Positions 16,965 to 25,708 of a stretch of 31,817 nt of DNA are shown in pieces (within the stretch, counting starts at the first letter, position 1; every line of letters starts with the position of its first letter). Source of the DNA: Fusobacterium sp. (lineage in GTDB: Bacteria; Fusobacteriota; Fusobacteriia; Fusobacteriales; Fusobacteriaceae); assembly GCA_019416865.1 (NCBI GenBank), contig DXWL01000022.1, forward strand, positions 1-31,817. The letters are read 5' to 3'. The notes under the pieces are model-generated. The model did not search any database, was not told the origin of the DNA, and saw nothing but the letters and a program-made list of their open reading frames with translations. The position numbers were made by a program, and so were the translations under genes.

Positions 16965-17909
16965 TTAAACTACTATTTTTTCATGTTTATCTGTATTATC
17001 TTCACTCTCAAGATATTTACTGTGATCAACTTTTCCATCTCTGTCTTTCTCAAAAAGATAGATAAGAGGAGTGGCAATAAATATTGATGAATATGTTCCA
17101 GCAAGTATTCCTATAAGAAGAGTTGTTATAAATGTTCTCAAACTGTCTCCTCCAAAAATAAGAACTGCCAGTACAGCAAGAAGTGTTGTAACAGATGTAT
17201 TTATTGATCTGATTATTACTTGGTTGATACTCTTATCAAGAAGTTCTCCAAATGTCAAATCACTTTTTCTCTTAAGTGTTTCCCTTATCCTGTCAAATAC
17301 AACTATTGTATCATTTATAGAATATCCAAGTATTGTCAGAACCGCTGCTATAAATGCTGTATCTATTTCATACCCAAGAAGAGCAATTCCTCCTACAGCA
17401 ATTATAATATCATGTACAAGGGCCATTATAGCTGCTATTGCAAATCTAAATTCAAATCTCATTGTAATATAAGCAACTATCATTACTGCTCCAATTACTA
17501 AAGCCAGTATTGCTGATTTTTTCAGTTCTGCTCCTACACTTGCTCCTACTTTATCCTCTCTTGTAATCTCATATTTTCCAGCTTCTTTTAGTTCATCAAG
17601 AAATTCTATTTTTTGAGCTTCTGAAATTTCTTGTGTTCTTATGATTACATTATTTCCTTCAGAAATTTGTACCTTTCTGCTGTTTGGACTGAATTGAGGC
17701 ACTTCTTCTGCCACTTTATCAAGAATAGGATTAAGTTTCTTAAGTGTAACAGGCTCTTCAAATTTTATCTGGAACATACTTCCTCCAGAAAAATCTATTC
17801 CGTAATTAAGTCCTTTTGTAAAAAGTCCTGCAAGGGAAATTATTATTACTATTAAAGAAAGTGTTATCCATCTTTTACTGTTTTTTATTATACGAATCTG
17901 CATATCCAT
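16965..17909 (-). CDS. secF: Protein translocase subunit SecF
   Basis: Inner-membrane subunit that works with SecD and SecYEG, using the proton or sodium motive force to drive late steps of protein export. The 314 aa have the SecF layout: one N-terminal helix (about 15-30), a periplasmic domain beginning with YGIDFSGGSMFQIKF, and five C-terminal helices (about 130-290), with the conserved segment GYSINDTIVVFDRIRE. Its Shine-Dalgarno (GGGGGAGA) lies within the last codons of secD, with 3 bases between the genes, so translation is coupled. The C-terminal tail is short and charged. Confidence 0.97.
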   Translation of the reverse strand: MDMQIRIIKNSKRWITLSLIVIIISLAGLFTKGLNYGIDFSGGSMFQIKFEEPVTLKKLNPILDKVAEEVPQFSPNSRKVQISEGNNVIIRTQEISEAQKIEFLDELKEAGKYEITREDKVGASVGAELKKSAILALVIGAVMIVAYITMRFEFRFAIAAIMALVHDIIIAVGGIALLGYEIDTAFIAAVLTILGYSINDTIVVFDRIRETLKRKSDLTFGELLDKSINQVIIRSINTSVTTLLAVLAVLIFGGDSLRTFITTLLIGILAGTYSSIFIATPLIYLFEKDRDGKVDHSKYLESEDNTDKHEKIVV

Positions 17910-17912
17910 CTT

Positions 17913-19133
17913 TTATCTCCCCCTTACACCAAATAACTTAGGATTAGATATGTGGAATACTTCCACGAATACCATAAGAAGCACTTTTGTCATAACGATT
18001 GCTGTAAACATTGAAGCAAGTGTTCCTATTGTAAGAGTAACTGCAAATCCTTTTACCGGTCCTGTTCCAAATATAAATAATATTCCTGTGATAATAAGAG
18101 TTGTTAAGTTTGAGTCAAATATCGCTACAAATCCTTTACTAAATCCTGCATTTATAGCTCCTCTTATTGTATTTCCAAATCCAAGCTCCTCTTTTATTCT
18201 TTCAAAGATAATAACATTGGCGTCAACTGCCATTCCTGCTGAAAGAATAAGTCCTGCTATTCCAGGAAGAGTTAAAGTTGCTCCTATAAACTGCAGTAAA
18301 GCAAAAGTTATTATACCAAAACAAACAAGAGCTATATCTGCAACAATTCCAGGGAATCTGTAGAATATAAGCATGAATACTCCAATCAGAACCATAGCAA
18401 CTTTTCCTGCAACCATACTTGCAGCGATAGATTCATCTCCAAGAGAAGCTCCCACTGTTCTTGTTTCAATGATTTCTGCTTTTATAGGAAGTGCTCCTGA
18501 ATTTAAAAGTGTAGCTGTTCTCTTAGCTTCTTCAACTGTATAGTTTCCGCTTATGCTTCCTGTTCCTCCAGGAATCTCTGTTCTTATAACAGGTGCTGTC
18601 TGCACTTTTCCATCAAGAACTATTGCCAGTTGTTTTCCAACATTCTCTCTTGTAATTCTTGCAAACTCTATTGCTCCCTCGGGCTTCATTTCAAAGTTTA
18701 TCTGAGGTTCTCCAAGATTTCCATATCCTACTTGAGCTTTTTTAAGAGCTCCTCCTGTTAAAAGAGTAGGTCCAAGGTTTCCATGCTCATCCATTATTTT
18801 AAATTCAAGAAGAGCTGTTTTTCCTATCATATTAATAGCTTCTGTTGTATCACTTATTCCAGGAAGCTCTATAATTACTCTGTTGCTTCCAGCTTTCTGT
18901 ACTACTGATTCTGCTACTCCGATTCCATTTATTCTTCTGTCAAGGACTTCAATAAGAGAGTTCATTGTTTCATCATCTATCTCAGTTCCTCCGTCCTCAG
19001 GAGTTGCCTCAAGCACAGCATATACTCCACCTTTAAGGTCAAGACCAAGTTTTACCGGCTCTTTCATTATCAGCCATACAGCTCCTGCCAGTATTGCAAT
19101 TACCAGCAGCAATCTTATCCACAATTTTTTCAT
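17913..19133 (-). CDS. secD: Protein translocase subunit SecD
   Basis: Partner of SecF in post-SecA protein export. The 406 aa show one N-terminal helix (about 5-23), the conserved start of the periplasmic P1 domain (LGLDLKGGVYAVLE), a compact periplasmic region (about 30-230) and five C-terminal helices with MAVDANVIIFERIKEEL. It is shorter than the E. coli SecD (about 600 aa), as is common outside the Proteobacteria. GGAGGAG precedes the ATG, and it starts 16 bases after ruvX. Confidence 0.96.
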   Translation of the reverse strand: MKKLWIRLLLVIAILAGAVWLIMKEPVKLGLDLKGGVYAVLEATPEDGGTEIDDETMNSLIEVLDRRINGIGVAESVVQKAGSNRVIIELPGISDTTEAINMIGKTALLEFKIMDEHGNLGPTLLTGGALKKAQVGYGNLGEPQINFEMKPEGAIEFARITRENVGKQLAIVLDGKVQTAPVIRTEIPGGTGSISGNYTVEEAKRTATLLNSGALPIKAEIIETRTVGASLGDESIAASMVAGKVAMVLIGVFMLIFYRFPGIVADIALVCFGIITFALLQFIGATLTLPGIAGLILSAGMAVDANVIIFERIKEELGFGNTIRGAINAGFSKGFVAIFDSNLTTLIITGILFIFGTGPVKGFAVTLTIGTLASMFTAIVMTKVLLMVFVEVFHISNPKLFGVRGR

Positions 19134-19149
19134 ATCTCCTCCAATACCT

Positions 19150-19569
19150 CTACTTTTTAGAATCCAGAAAAGTCTGAAGAATAATGGCAGCAGCTATTTT
19201 ATCAACAACTTTTCTTTTTTCAATAGCTCCTTTTTTTCCGCCATCTGTAAGCATCCTGTCGGCTGATACTGTTGTAAGTCTTTCATCTACCTCAAAAATT
19301 TCAAGCCCCTCAATGTTTTTTTTCAGCTTCTCTATATATTCTCTCACTTTTTCTGCCTGTCTTTTTTCTGTCCCGTCTAAACTCTTAGGTATTCCTACCA
19401 CTAGAGATTTTGTGTTATTTTCATTTAAAATCTCTGCTATCCTCTTTACTGATTTTACTTTTCTTCTGTCTATCACTTCAAGAGGAGTGGCAACCAGACC
19501 CATTATGTCTGATCTGGCTACTCCTATTCTTACATCTCCTATATCCAGAGATATATATTTTTTATACAT
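19150..19569 (-). CDS. ruvX: RuvX/YqgF-family putative Holliday junction resolvase or pre-16S rRNA nuclease
   Basis: An RNase H-fold nuclease of 139 aa. The first acidic active-site motif is LDIGDVRIGVARSD (D9), the GIPKSLDGTEKRQA segment matches the family's second conserved block, and DERLTT carries the third acidic site. YqgF proteins are annotated as Holliday junction resolvases but act in 5' maturation of 16S rRNA in E. coli. It follows alaS, a common bacterial gene order. AGAGG precedes the ATG. Confidence 0.92.
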   Translation of the reverse strand: MYKKYISLDIGDVRIGVARSDIMGLVATPLEVIDRRKVKSVKRIAEILNENNTKSLVVGIPKSLDGTEKRQAEKVREYIEKLKKNIEGLEIFEVDERLTTVSADRMLTDGGKKGAIEKRKVVDKIAAAIILQTFLDSKK

Positions 19570-19599
19570 AATTAAAACCTCTTAATATTCAGAGAGATA

Positions 19600-22209
19600 C
19601 TATAATTTTTCTCTGATAGATTTTTTTACAGTTTCAAGAGCTTCCATAACTTTAGAACCTTCTTTTCCTCCTGCTTGAGCAAAATCAGGTCTTCCTCCAC
19701 CGTTTCCTCCTGCAATTACTGCAAGTTCTTTTACTATCTCTCCGGCTTTTATTTTAGAAGTAAGATCTTTAGTTACTCCAACTGTAAATATTGCTTTTCC
19801 GTTGTTTGCTCCAAGAACAACTATACAGCTTCCAAGTTTATCTTTAGCTTTATCAACAATCTCTCTTAAAGAGTCACTTTCTTTATTTTCAAATCCTTTT
19901 ACAAGAACTTTTACTCCGTTTATTTCTTCTGCTTGTTCAAAAAGATTTCCTGCTTCAAATCCTGCTATTTTAGATTTAAGTTCTTCTATCTCTTTAAGAG
20001 CAGCTCTTAAATCTTCAGCATTTTTTTCAGCTTTTTCTTCTACTTTATTTACATCAGTTTTTAAGCTGTCAGCCACATTTTTAATTGTTCTTTCCATCTC
20101 TTTTACAACTTCATAAGCATGGAAACCTGTTTTAGCCTCTATTCTTCTTACTCCTGCTGCAACTCCTGTTTCAGAAACTATTTTGAAAAGTCCTATTTGA
20201 GAAACATTTGATACATGGATTCCTCCACAAAGCTCTGTTGAGAAATCTCCAAATGATACTACTCTTACAACACTTTCATATTTATCTCCGAAAAGAGCCA
20301 TAGCTCCTGTTTTCTTAGCTTCATCCATAGACATAAGTTTTATATCAGCTGGAAGTGCTTCTGCTATTTTAGCATTAACAAGTCTTTCAACTTTTTCAAG
20401 CTCTTCTTCTGTCATTGCTTCATAGTGGTTAAAGTCAAATCTTAATCTGTCAGGTGCTACAAGTGATCCTGCTTGTTGTACATGAGTTCCTAAAATTTCT
20501 CTAAGTGCTTTTTGAAGAAGGTGAGTTGCACTGTGGTTTTTAGATATTGCATCTCTTCTGCTTCTGTTTACACTAAGTTTAACCTCTGTCCCCTCTAAGA
20601 AGTTGTGAACTCCGTTTAAAACTTTTACTGTGTGCATAAAGATATTTTTTTGTTTTTGTACATCTACAACCTGTCCTAAAGCTCCATTTCCTTCTATTAC
20701 ACCATTATCAGCTTGTTGTCCTCCTGATTCTGCATAGAATGGAGTTCTGTCTGTGATTATCATGTACATTCCCTCTTCATCAAGTTTAGATACATGAAGG
20801 ATTTTTGCTGTTTCTTCTGAGCTTGTATATCCTGTAAATTCAGTTTTTCCATGTTCATCAAAGAAAGCTTCAATAAAGGCATCTTGTCCTTTTTCCATTA
20901 CAACCTCTCTTGAATTTCTTGCTTTCTCTTTTTGCTCTTCCATTTTTTGATCAAATTCATTTTTGTAGATTAAAATTCCATTTTCTTCACAAATCTCTTC
21001 TGTAAGTTCATAAGGGAATCCGTATGTATCATAAAGTTTGAAAGTAACTTCTCCTGTAAGTCTTCCCTCTCCATTTTTCTTAGCTTCTTCAATAGCTGCC
21101 ATTACTTGTTGGATTCCTGAATCAAGTGTATTAGAGAATTTTTCCTCTTCAATTTTGATTACTTTTTTAATGTGTTTTACATTTTCAACAAGATCTGGGT
21201 AAGCTCCTTTCATAAGCTCAACTATTGTATCAACAATTTTATAAAGGAAAAGATCATTTACACCAAGAAGTCTTCCATGTCTTATAGCTCTTCTTAAAAT
21301 TCTTCTAAGAACATACCCTCTTCCTTCATTTGAAGGGATTACTCCATCATTTACTAAAAATGTTACAGCTCTTGAGTGGTCTGCAATTACTTTAAGTGAG
21401 AAATCTTTTTTAGGATCTTCACCATATTTTGCTCCAGATATTCTTCCCATTTCTTCTATAATAGGGAAAATAAGGTCTGTTTCAAAGTTGTTTGCCTTAC
21501 CTTGTACAACAGCAGTTATTCTTTCAAGTCCTGCTCCTGTATCTATGTTTTTCTTAGGAAGAGGTTCAAGGTGTCCGTCTTCCATTCTGTTCCATTCAGT
21601 GAATACTAGGTTCCAAATTTCTATGAAACGGTTGTCTGTTCCTTCATCACCAAGTCTTGAATTTTCATCTCCCCCGAATTTTACTCCAAGGTCAACATAT
21701 ATTTCTGAACATGGTCCACAAGAACCTGTTGGTCCTGCTGCCCACCAGTTATCCTCTTCACCAAATCTTACAATTCTTTCTCTAGGGAAATTACATTCTG
21801 ATACCCAAAGTTCTTCTGCTTCATCATCTGTTTCAAATACAGTTACCCATAATCTGTCTTTTTCAAGTTTTAATACTTCTGTTATAAACTCATAAGACCA
21901 TTTAATTGATTCTTTTTTAAAGTAATCTCCAAATGAGAAGTTTCCAAGCATTTCAAAGAATGTATGGTGTCTTGCTGTTCTTCCTACATTTTCAAGGTCA
22001 TTTGTTCTGATACATTTTTGGAATGTAGTTACTCTTGGAGTAGGTGCTTCTTTTTGTCCTAAGAAATATGGTTTAAAAGGAACCATACCTGCAACTGTTA
22101 AAAGAAGTGTTTGATCATCTGGAATTAAAGATGCACTTTCAAAGTGTTTGTGATTCTTGCTTTCAAAGAATTCTATAAATTTTGCTCTTACCTCGTTACC
22201 TGTTAACAT
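19600..22209 (-). CDS. alaS: Alanine-tRNA ligase
   Basis: Charges tRNA-Ala with alanine in the cytoplasm. The 869 aa match full-length bacterial AlaS. The N-terminal catalytic domain has the class II motifs, including HHTFFEMLGNFSFGDYFK and the GRGYVLRRILRRA block. The editing domain follows with zinc ligands in HSATHLL (about 557) and CGGIHV (about 657). A C-terminal coiled-coil region (about 720-760) and the Gly-rich AGGNGGGRPDFAQAGG segment of the C-Ala domain close the protein. The frame has an earlier ATG (22236), but ATG 22209 has GGAGG 5 bases upstream and gives the standard start LTGNEVRAKFIEFF, so it is used. It lies between lptB and ruvX. Confidence 0.97.
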   Translation of the reverse strand: MLTGNEVRAKFIEFFESKNHKHFESASLIPDDQTLLLTVAGMVPFKPYFLGQKEAPTPRVTTFQKCIRTNDLENVGRTARHHTFFEMLGNFSFGDYFKKESIKWSYEFITEVLKLEKDRLWVTVFETDDEAEELWVSECNFPRERIVRFGEEDNWWAAGPTGSCGPCSEIYVDLGVKFGGDENSRLGDEGTDNRFIEIWNLVFTEWNRMEDGHLEPLPKKNIDTGAGLERITAVVQGKANNFETDLIFPIIEEMGRISGAKYGEDPKKDFSLKVIADHSRAVTFLVNDGVIPSNEGRGYVLRRILRRAIRHGRLLGVNDLFLYKIVDTIVELMKGAYPDLVENVKHIKKVIKIEEEKFSNTLDSGIQQVMAAIEEAKKNGEGRLTGEVTFKLYDTYGFPYELTEEICEENGILIYKNEFDQKMEEQKEKARNSREVVMEKGQDAFIEAFFDEHGKTEFTGYTSSEETAKILHVSKLDEEGMYMIITDRTPFYAESGGQQADNGVIEGNGALGQVVDVQKQKNIFMHTVKVLNGVHNFLEGTEVKLSVNRSRRDAISKNHSATHLLQKALREILGTHVQQAGSLVAPDRLRFDFNHYEAMTEEELEKVERLVNAKIAEALPADIKLMSMDEAKKTGAMALFGDKYESVVRVVSFGDFSTELCGGIHVSNVSQIGLFKIVSETGVAAGVRRIEAKTGFHAYEVVKEMERTIKNVADSLKTDVNKVEEKAEKNAEDLRAALKEIEELKSKIAGFEAGNLFEQAEEINGVKVLVKGFENKESDSLREIVDKAKDKLGSCIVVLGANNGKAIFTVGVTKDLTSKIKAGEIVKELAVIAGGNGGGRPDFAQAGGKEGSKVMEALETVKKSIREKL

Positions 22210-22252
22210 TTTTCCTCCATTATATATTTTCATCAATTTATTAATTTATTTT

Positions 22253-22978
22253 TTAATCTAATTTGAAATTTTCTCCAAGATATACTTTCTTAGCAAGTTC
22301 ATTTTGGGCTATCTCTTCAGGAGTTCCGCTTATAAGAACTTGTCCCTCCGCCATAATATAGGCTCTTTCTGTAATTTTAAGAGTTTCTCTTACACTATGA
22401 TCTGTGATTAGTATTCCCAATCCTCTTTCTTTTAGATATTTTATAATATCCTGAATATCTTCAACAGCTATTGGGTCAACTCCTGCAAAAGGTTCATCAA
22501 GAAGAATAAAATCAGGGTTGTTTGCAATTGTTCTTGCTATTTCAACTCTTCTTCTCTCTCCCCCTGAAAGAGAATATCCATAAGATTTTGCCACATGAGT
22601 CAGCTTAAACTCTTTAAGAAGCTGCTCAACCTCTTTATCCTGCTGTTCCTTTGGCATATTTTTCATTTCTAATATTGCATAAATATTATCTTCAACAGTA
22701 AGATTTCTAAATACTGACGGCTCTTGTGCAAGATATCCTATACCAAGATTTGCCCTCTTATACATAGGATAAGATGTTATCTCTTTTTCACTGCAGTATA
22801 CTTTTCCGCTGTCAGGTTTTATTATTCCTGTTATCATATAAAATGTTGTAGTTTTTCCTGCTCCATTTGGCCCAAGAAGTCCCACTATCTCACCTTTATT
22901 TACCTTAAGGCTCACATTTTTGACTACCTGTCTTTTCTTATAGCTTTTGCATAGATTTTGAGCTTCTATACTTATCAT
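22253..22978 (-). CDS. lptB: LPS export ABC transporter ATP-binding protein LptB
   Basis: The cytoplasmic ATPase of the LptB2FG transporter that powers LPS extraction from the inner membrane. All ABC motifs are intact in 241 aa: Walker A GPNGAGKTT (36-44), the Q-loop in LAQEPSVF, the signature LSGGE (137-141), Walker B with DEPFAGVDP (161-169), and the switch histidine H194 in LITDHSV. The C-terminal tail ends in NFKLD. It is 13 bases after the LptC-like gene. The LptF/LptG permeases are encoded further along the same run. AAGGAG precedes the ATG. Confidence 0.95.
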   Translation of the reverse strand: MISIEAQNLCKSYKKRQVVKNVSLKVNKGEIVGLLGPNGAGKTTTFYMITGIIKPDSGKVYCSEKEITSYPMYKRANLGIGYLAQEPSVFRNLTVEDNIYAILEMKNMPKEQQDKEVEQLLKEFKLTHVAKSYGYSLSGGERRRVEIARTIANNPDFILLDEPFAGVDPIAVEDIQDIIKYLKERGLGILITDHSVRETLKITERAYIMAEGQVLISGTPEEIAQNELAKKVYLGENFKLD

Positions 22979-22991
22979 AAGATTCTCCTTA

Positions 22992-25700
22992 TTAAACTTT
23001 ATAATTTACTAATACTTTTCCTGAAGCATTTACTTTATTGGTATTTTTATTATATACAGCTCTGTCAGCATTAAGTATCATCTGATCATTTTCAGCTGTT
23101 ACCTCTTTTATCATCTCTATTGTATTTGTATTATTATCTAAAATTCCTTCCTGCCCTTTAAGAGTAGTAACTTTTCCAGTCTTATCTGTGTTCTCTATAA
23201 ACACATCTCCACTTGCCTGAAGTATATTTTTAGCTGTATCTCCGTTAAGAATTTCTCCTGTTATAACAGTTTTTCCATTTTCATCATTTGAAACTATTTT
23301 ATTATTTTTTCCTGCATAAACAATATTTCTGTCAAGATCTGCTTCTAAATAATCTGAGTATATCTTTTGAGTTCCTCTTGTAAGAATACTGTTATCTCTT
23401 CCTTCTATTCTTGAAGCCTTATAAGTATTTTTCTCTTTTTCGAAATATACTCTTACATAATCTCCTGTATATGTTACAGGAATAACCTCTCCTGTTTTTT
23501 CATCTTTATCAATCATCTTTCCTTTGGCGTTTCCTATGAAATCAAATCTCATCTCTTTCATATCTCCGTCAATTCTGTCTGATCTAAACTCTTGATTTTT
23601 ATCTGATACAATTTTTACATTTTTTCCTGTAAGCTTTTCTGTAAGCATATCTGCTTTTCCTTCGTTTCCTGTTACAATAAATGATTTATCATAAATAAGT
23701 TTGAAAGGTACATTACTCACAGCTGTTTTTGTTTTTGTGTTATAGTCCATATCTTCACTTGTTATAACTGAATTGCTGTCAGATATTTTTACATTTCCTG
23801 TTAAGCTAAGCAGATTTTTATCCATATAATACTTAGCATTTCTGCTTTTTATTGTTTCATTTTTATCTGTTGTTGTTTCAAGATTTTTTCCTGTAAAAAT
23901 ATTCTCTTTAGTATCAAATATTCCATCGTATATTGTTCCAACTGTTTTCTTATCTTTTGTATTGAAATTAATAAGTCCCGGTATATTTATTTTATCTGTT
24001 ACAAGATTATATCTTCCTTTTTGGGCAAATATTTCCTCTTTTGATGTAGTAATCTTTAGATTATTTTCAAGCTCTACAAATTTATCTTTTTGGAAATTTC
24101 CTGTGTCAGCTGTAAGAGTAAGATTTTTATCTTTATTATTATATACAACATTTTTTGTTATCTTACCTTTTTCTGTATTTGTATTATAAACAAAGTCATC
24201 TCCAGTTACGCCTTCAACTCCTTTTATATAAGAAACTTTTTCGTTGCTTACAAAATCTCCTGTTTGAATATTGTATTCTCCCTTATTTCCCTTTATAACA
24301 CTTTTATCTTTTAGATTTGTTATTGTAAAAGGTTCAAGAAGATGAGCAAATCCTGTACTGTTAAGGTAATCAAGTTTACTGCTCTTGAAAAGATACTGTC
24401 CGTTATTTACCTCAGCATTGTCATACACTGTATAATCTCTTTTTTTGCTGTTGAAAACTATTCTGTCCCCTTTAGCTTTCTCATTTTTCTCTTTAGTTAC
24501 AACATTTCCAAAGAAGATTTCCCCATCTCCTGTACTGCTGTTATATACCATTTTTTCTCCTGTACTTTTATACAGGTTATCTTCATAAGTATACCCTTTA
24601 TCCAAATAAACTATTTTCTTATCAGAGTTATACACAAATTTTTTAGCTGCAGCTTTTCTGTCATTAAATGTATATATGACTCTTCCCTCTTTACCAAAAA
24701 ATTCTGCATTTTTTGTAACTGTATCATATTCCATTTTGTCAGCTTCAACTCTTTCCCCTGCCTTTGATGTTATTACAATATTTCCATTAACATAAAGTTT
24801 TTTCTCAGCAGAGTTATATATTCCTCTGTCCCCTACAAATGATATATCTCCATTGCTTCCTTCTATTCTTCCTACAATATCAATTATATCATCTCCGTCA
24901 GGATTTTTTATCTCTTTTGAAATAATTTTATATCCTCCCACATTTATAATGGGGTTGTTTGGAATTGTAAATCCCTTAGTCAAATCATTATACCACATTT
25001 CTGTCCCATTAAGAGCAATTCCGTTATAATTTATTGTAAAATTATCAAAAAGTTCCAGCATTTTTTTATTTGAATCAAATTTTCCTTTATTAAAAACTCC
25101 CGAAACTTCATTTCCCTCTTTATCTTTAGACTTAAAACTTCCATTTTTTTCAAGAGTCATTATTTTATCTTTGTTGCTGTATTTTCCGATATCTCCAAAT
25201 AATTCTGTATCACCATTGTAGATTTCTACATCATTCTCAAGTTCTACAAAATCAAATTTACTGTTTGTTTTAAATTTTTTACCTTTTATTTTTAGATTTT
25301 CAATCTTATTTACAGCTTCAACTCCTGTATCAGAAGTAAGAGCATCTTTAAGTTGATCATAATCTAATTTATCAGCAAAAAACTCCCACTCATTACTGAT
25401 TTTTCCCACAATATTATTTTTTAAGAAAAGATTTCTGGCAGAATTTAAAAGAACATTGTCCCCTGTAAGAACCATATCTTTAAACTTTGCACTGGCTTTT
25501 TCAAAAGCTGTGTCATTAGTTTTCAAATCATCAAACTGTTTTTGGGCTTCTATATAATAACCTGATGTTTCATATGCAATATTCGTAGTTTCTACTACCT
25601 CTTCTACTTTTTTTATTCCCGGCTCTTCTCTGAAATAATTAAGGTATCCCAATACAACAACTGCTGCAAACAACACAGGGTACAATATTTTCTTTTTCAT
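22992..25700 (-). CDS. Giant LptC/LptA-type LPS transport bridge protein
   Basis: A 902-residue envelope protein. An N-terminal hydrophobic segment (about residues 4-21, after KKK) would act as a signal anchor, with the rest in the periplasm. The next section (about 30-150) is mostly helical and charged. From about 150 to the C-terminus it is built of many OstA/LptA-like beta repeats. Recurring Y-[N/D]-x-x-T elements are visible (EYDTVTKNA, VYNSSTGDG, EYNIQTGDF, VYNTNTEKG, DYNTKTKTA, VYNKNTNKV), interspersed with short GDV or GNV turns. LptC (about 190 aa) and LptA (about 185 aa) are normally separate. Placement next to lptB supports an Lpt role, joining the inner-membrane complex and the periplasmic bridge in one chain. 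No LptA or LptD gene is in the window. ATG has AGGAGG upstream. Confidence 0.85.
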   Translation of the reverse strand: MKKKILYPVLFAAVVVLGYLNYFREEPGIKKVEEVVETTNIAYETSGYYIEAQKQFDDLKTNDTAFEKASAKFKDMVLTGDNVLLNSARNLFLKNNIVGKISNEWEFFADKLDYDQLKDALTSDTGVEAVNKIENLKIKGKKFKTNSKFDFVELENDVEIYNGDTELFGDIGKYSNKDKIMTLEKNGSFKSKDKEGNEVSGVFNKGKFDSNKKMLELFDNFTINYNGIALNGTEMWYNDLTKGFTIPNNPIINVGGYKIISKEIKNPDGDDIIDIVGRIEGSNGDISFVGDRGIYNSAEKKLYVNGNIVITSKAGERVEADKMEYDTVTKNAEFFGKEGRVIYTFNDRKAAAKKFVYNSDKKIVYLDKGYTYEDNLYKSTGEKMVYNSSTGDGEIFFGNVVTKEKNEKAKGDRIVFNSKKRDYTVYDNAEVNNGQYLFKSSKLDYLNSTGFAHLLEPFTITNLKDKSVIKGNKGEYNIQTGDFVSNEKVSYIKGVEGVTGDDFVYNTNTEKGKITKNVVYNNKDKNLTLTADTGNFQKDKFVELENNLKITTSKEEIFAQKGRYNLVTDKINIPGLINFNTKDKKTVGTIYDGIFDTKENIFTGKNLETTTDKNETIKSRNAKYYMDKNLLSLTGNVKISDSNSVITSEDMDYNTKTKTAVSNVPFKLIYDKSFIVTGNEGKADMLTEKLTGKNVKIVSDKNQEFRSDRIDGDMKEMRFDFIGNAKGKMIDKDEKTGEVIPVTYTGDYVRVYFEKEKNTYKASRIEGRDNSILTRGTQKIYSDYLEADLDRNIVYAGKNNKIVSNDENGKTVITGEILNGDTAKNILQASGDVFIENTDKTGKVTTLKGQEGILDNNTNTIEMIKEVTAENDQMILNADRAVYNKNTNKVNASGKVLVNYKV

Positions 25701-25708
25701 ACTGCCTC

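Noticed and set aside
17071..17472. Long plus-strand open frames opposite secF, secD, alaS and ruvX
   Set aside because: They mirror the codon pattern of the minus-strand genes, lack ribosome sites and show no recognisable domain.
22210..22236. Upstream ATG of alaS
   Set aside because: It adds nine residues not typical of the family, and the ATG at 22209 has a proper GGAGG.
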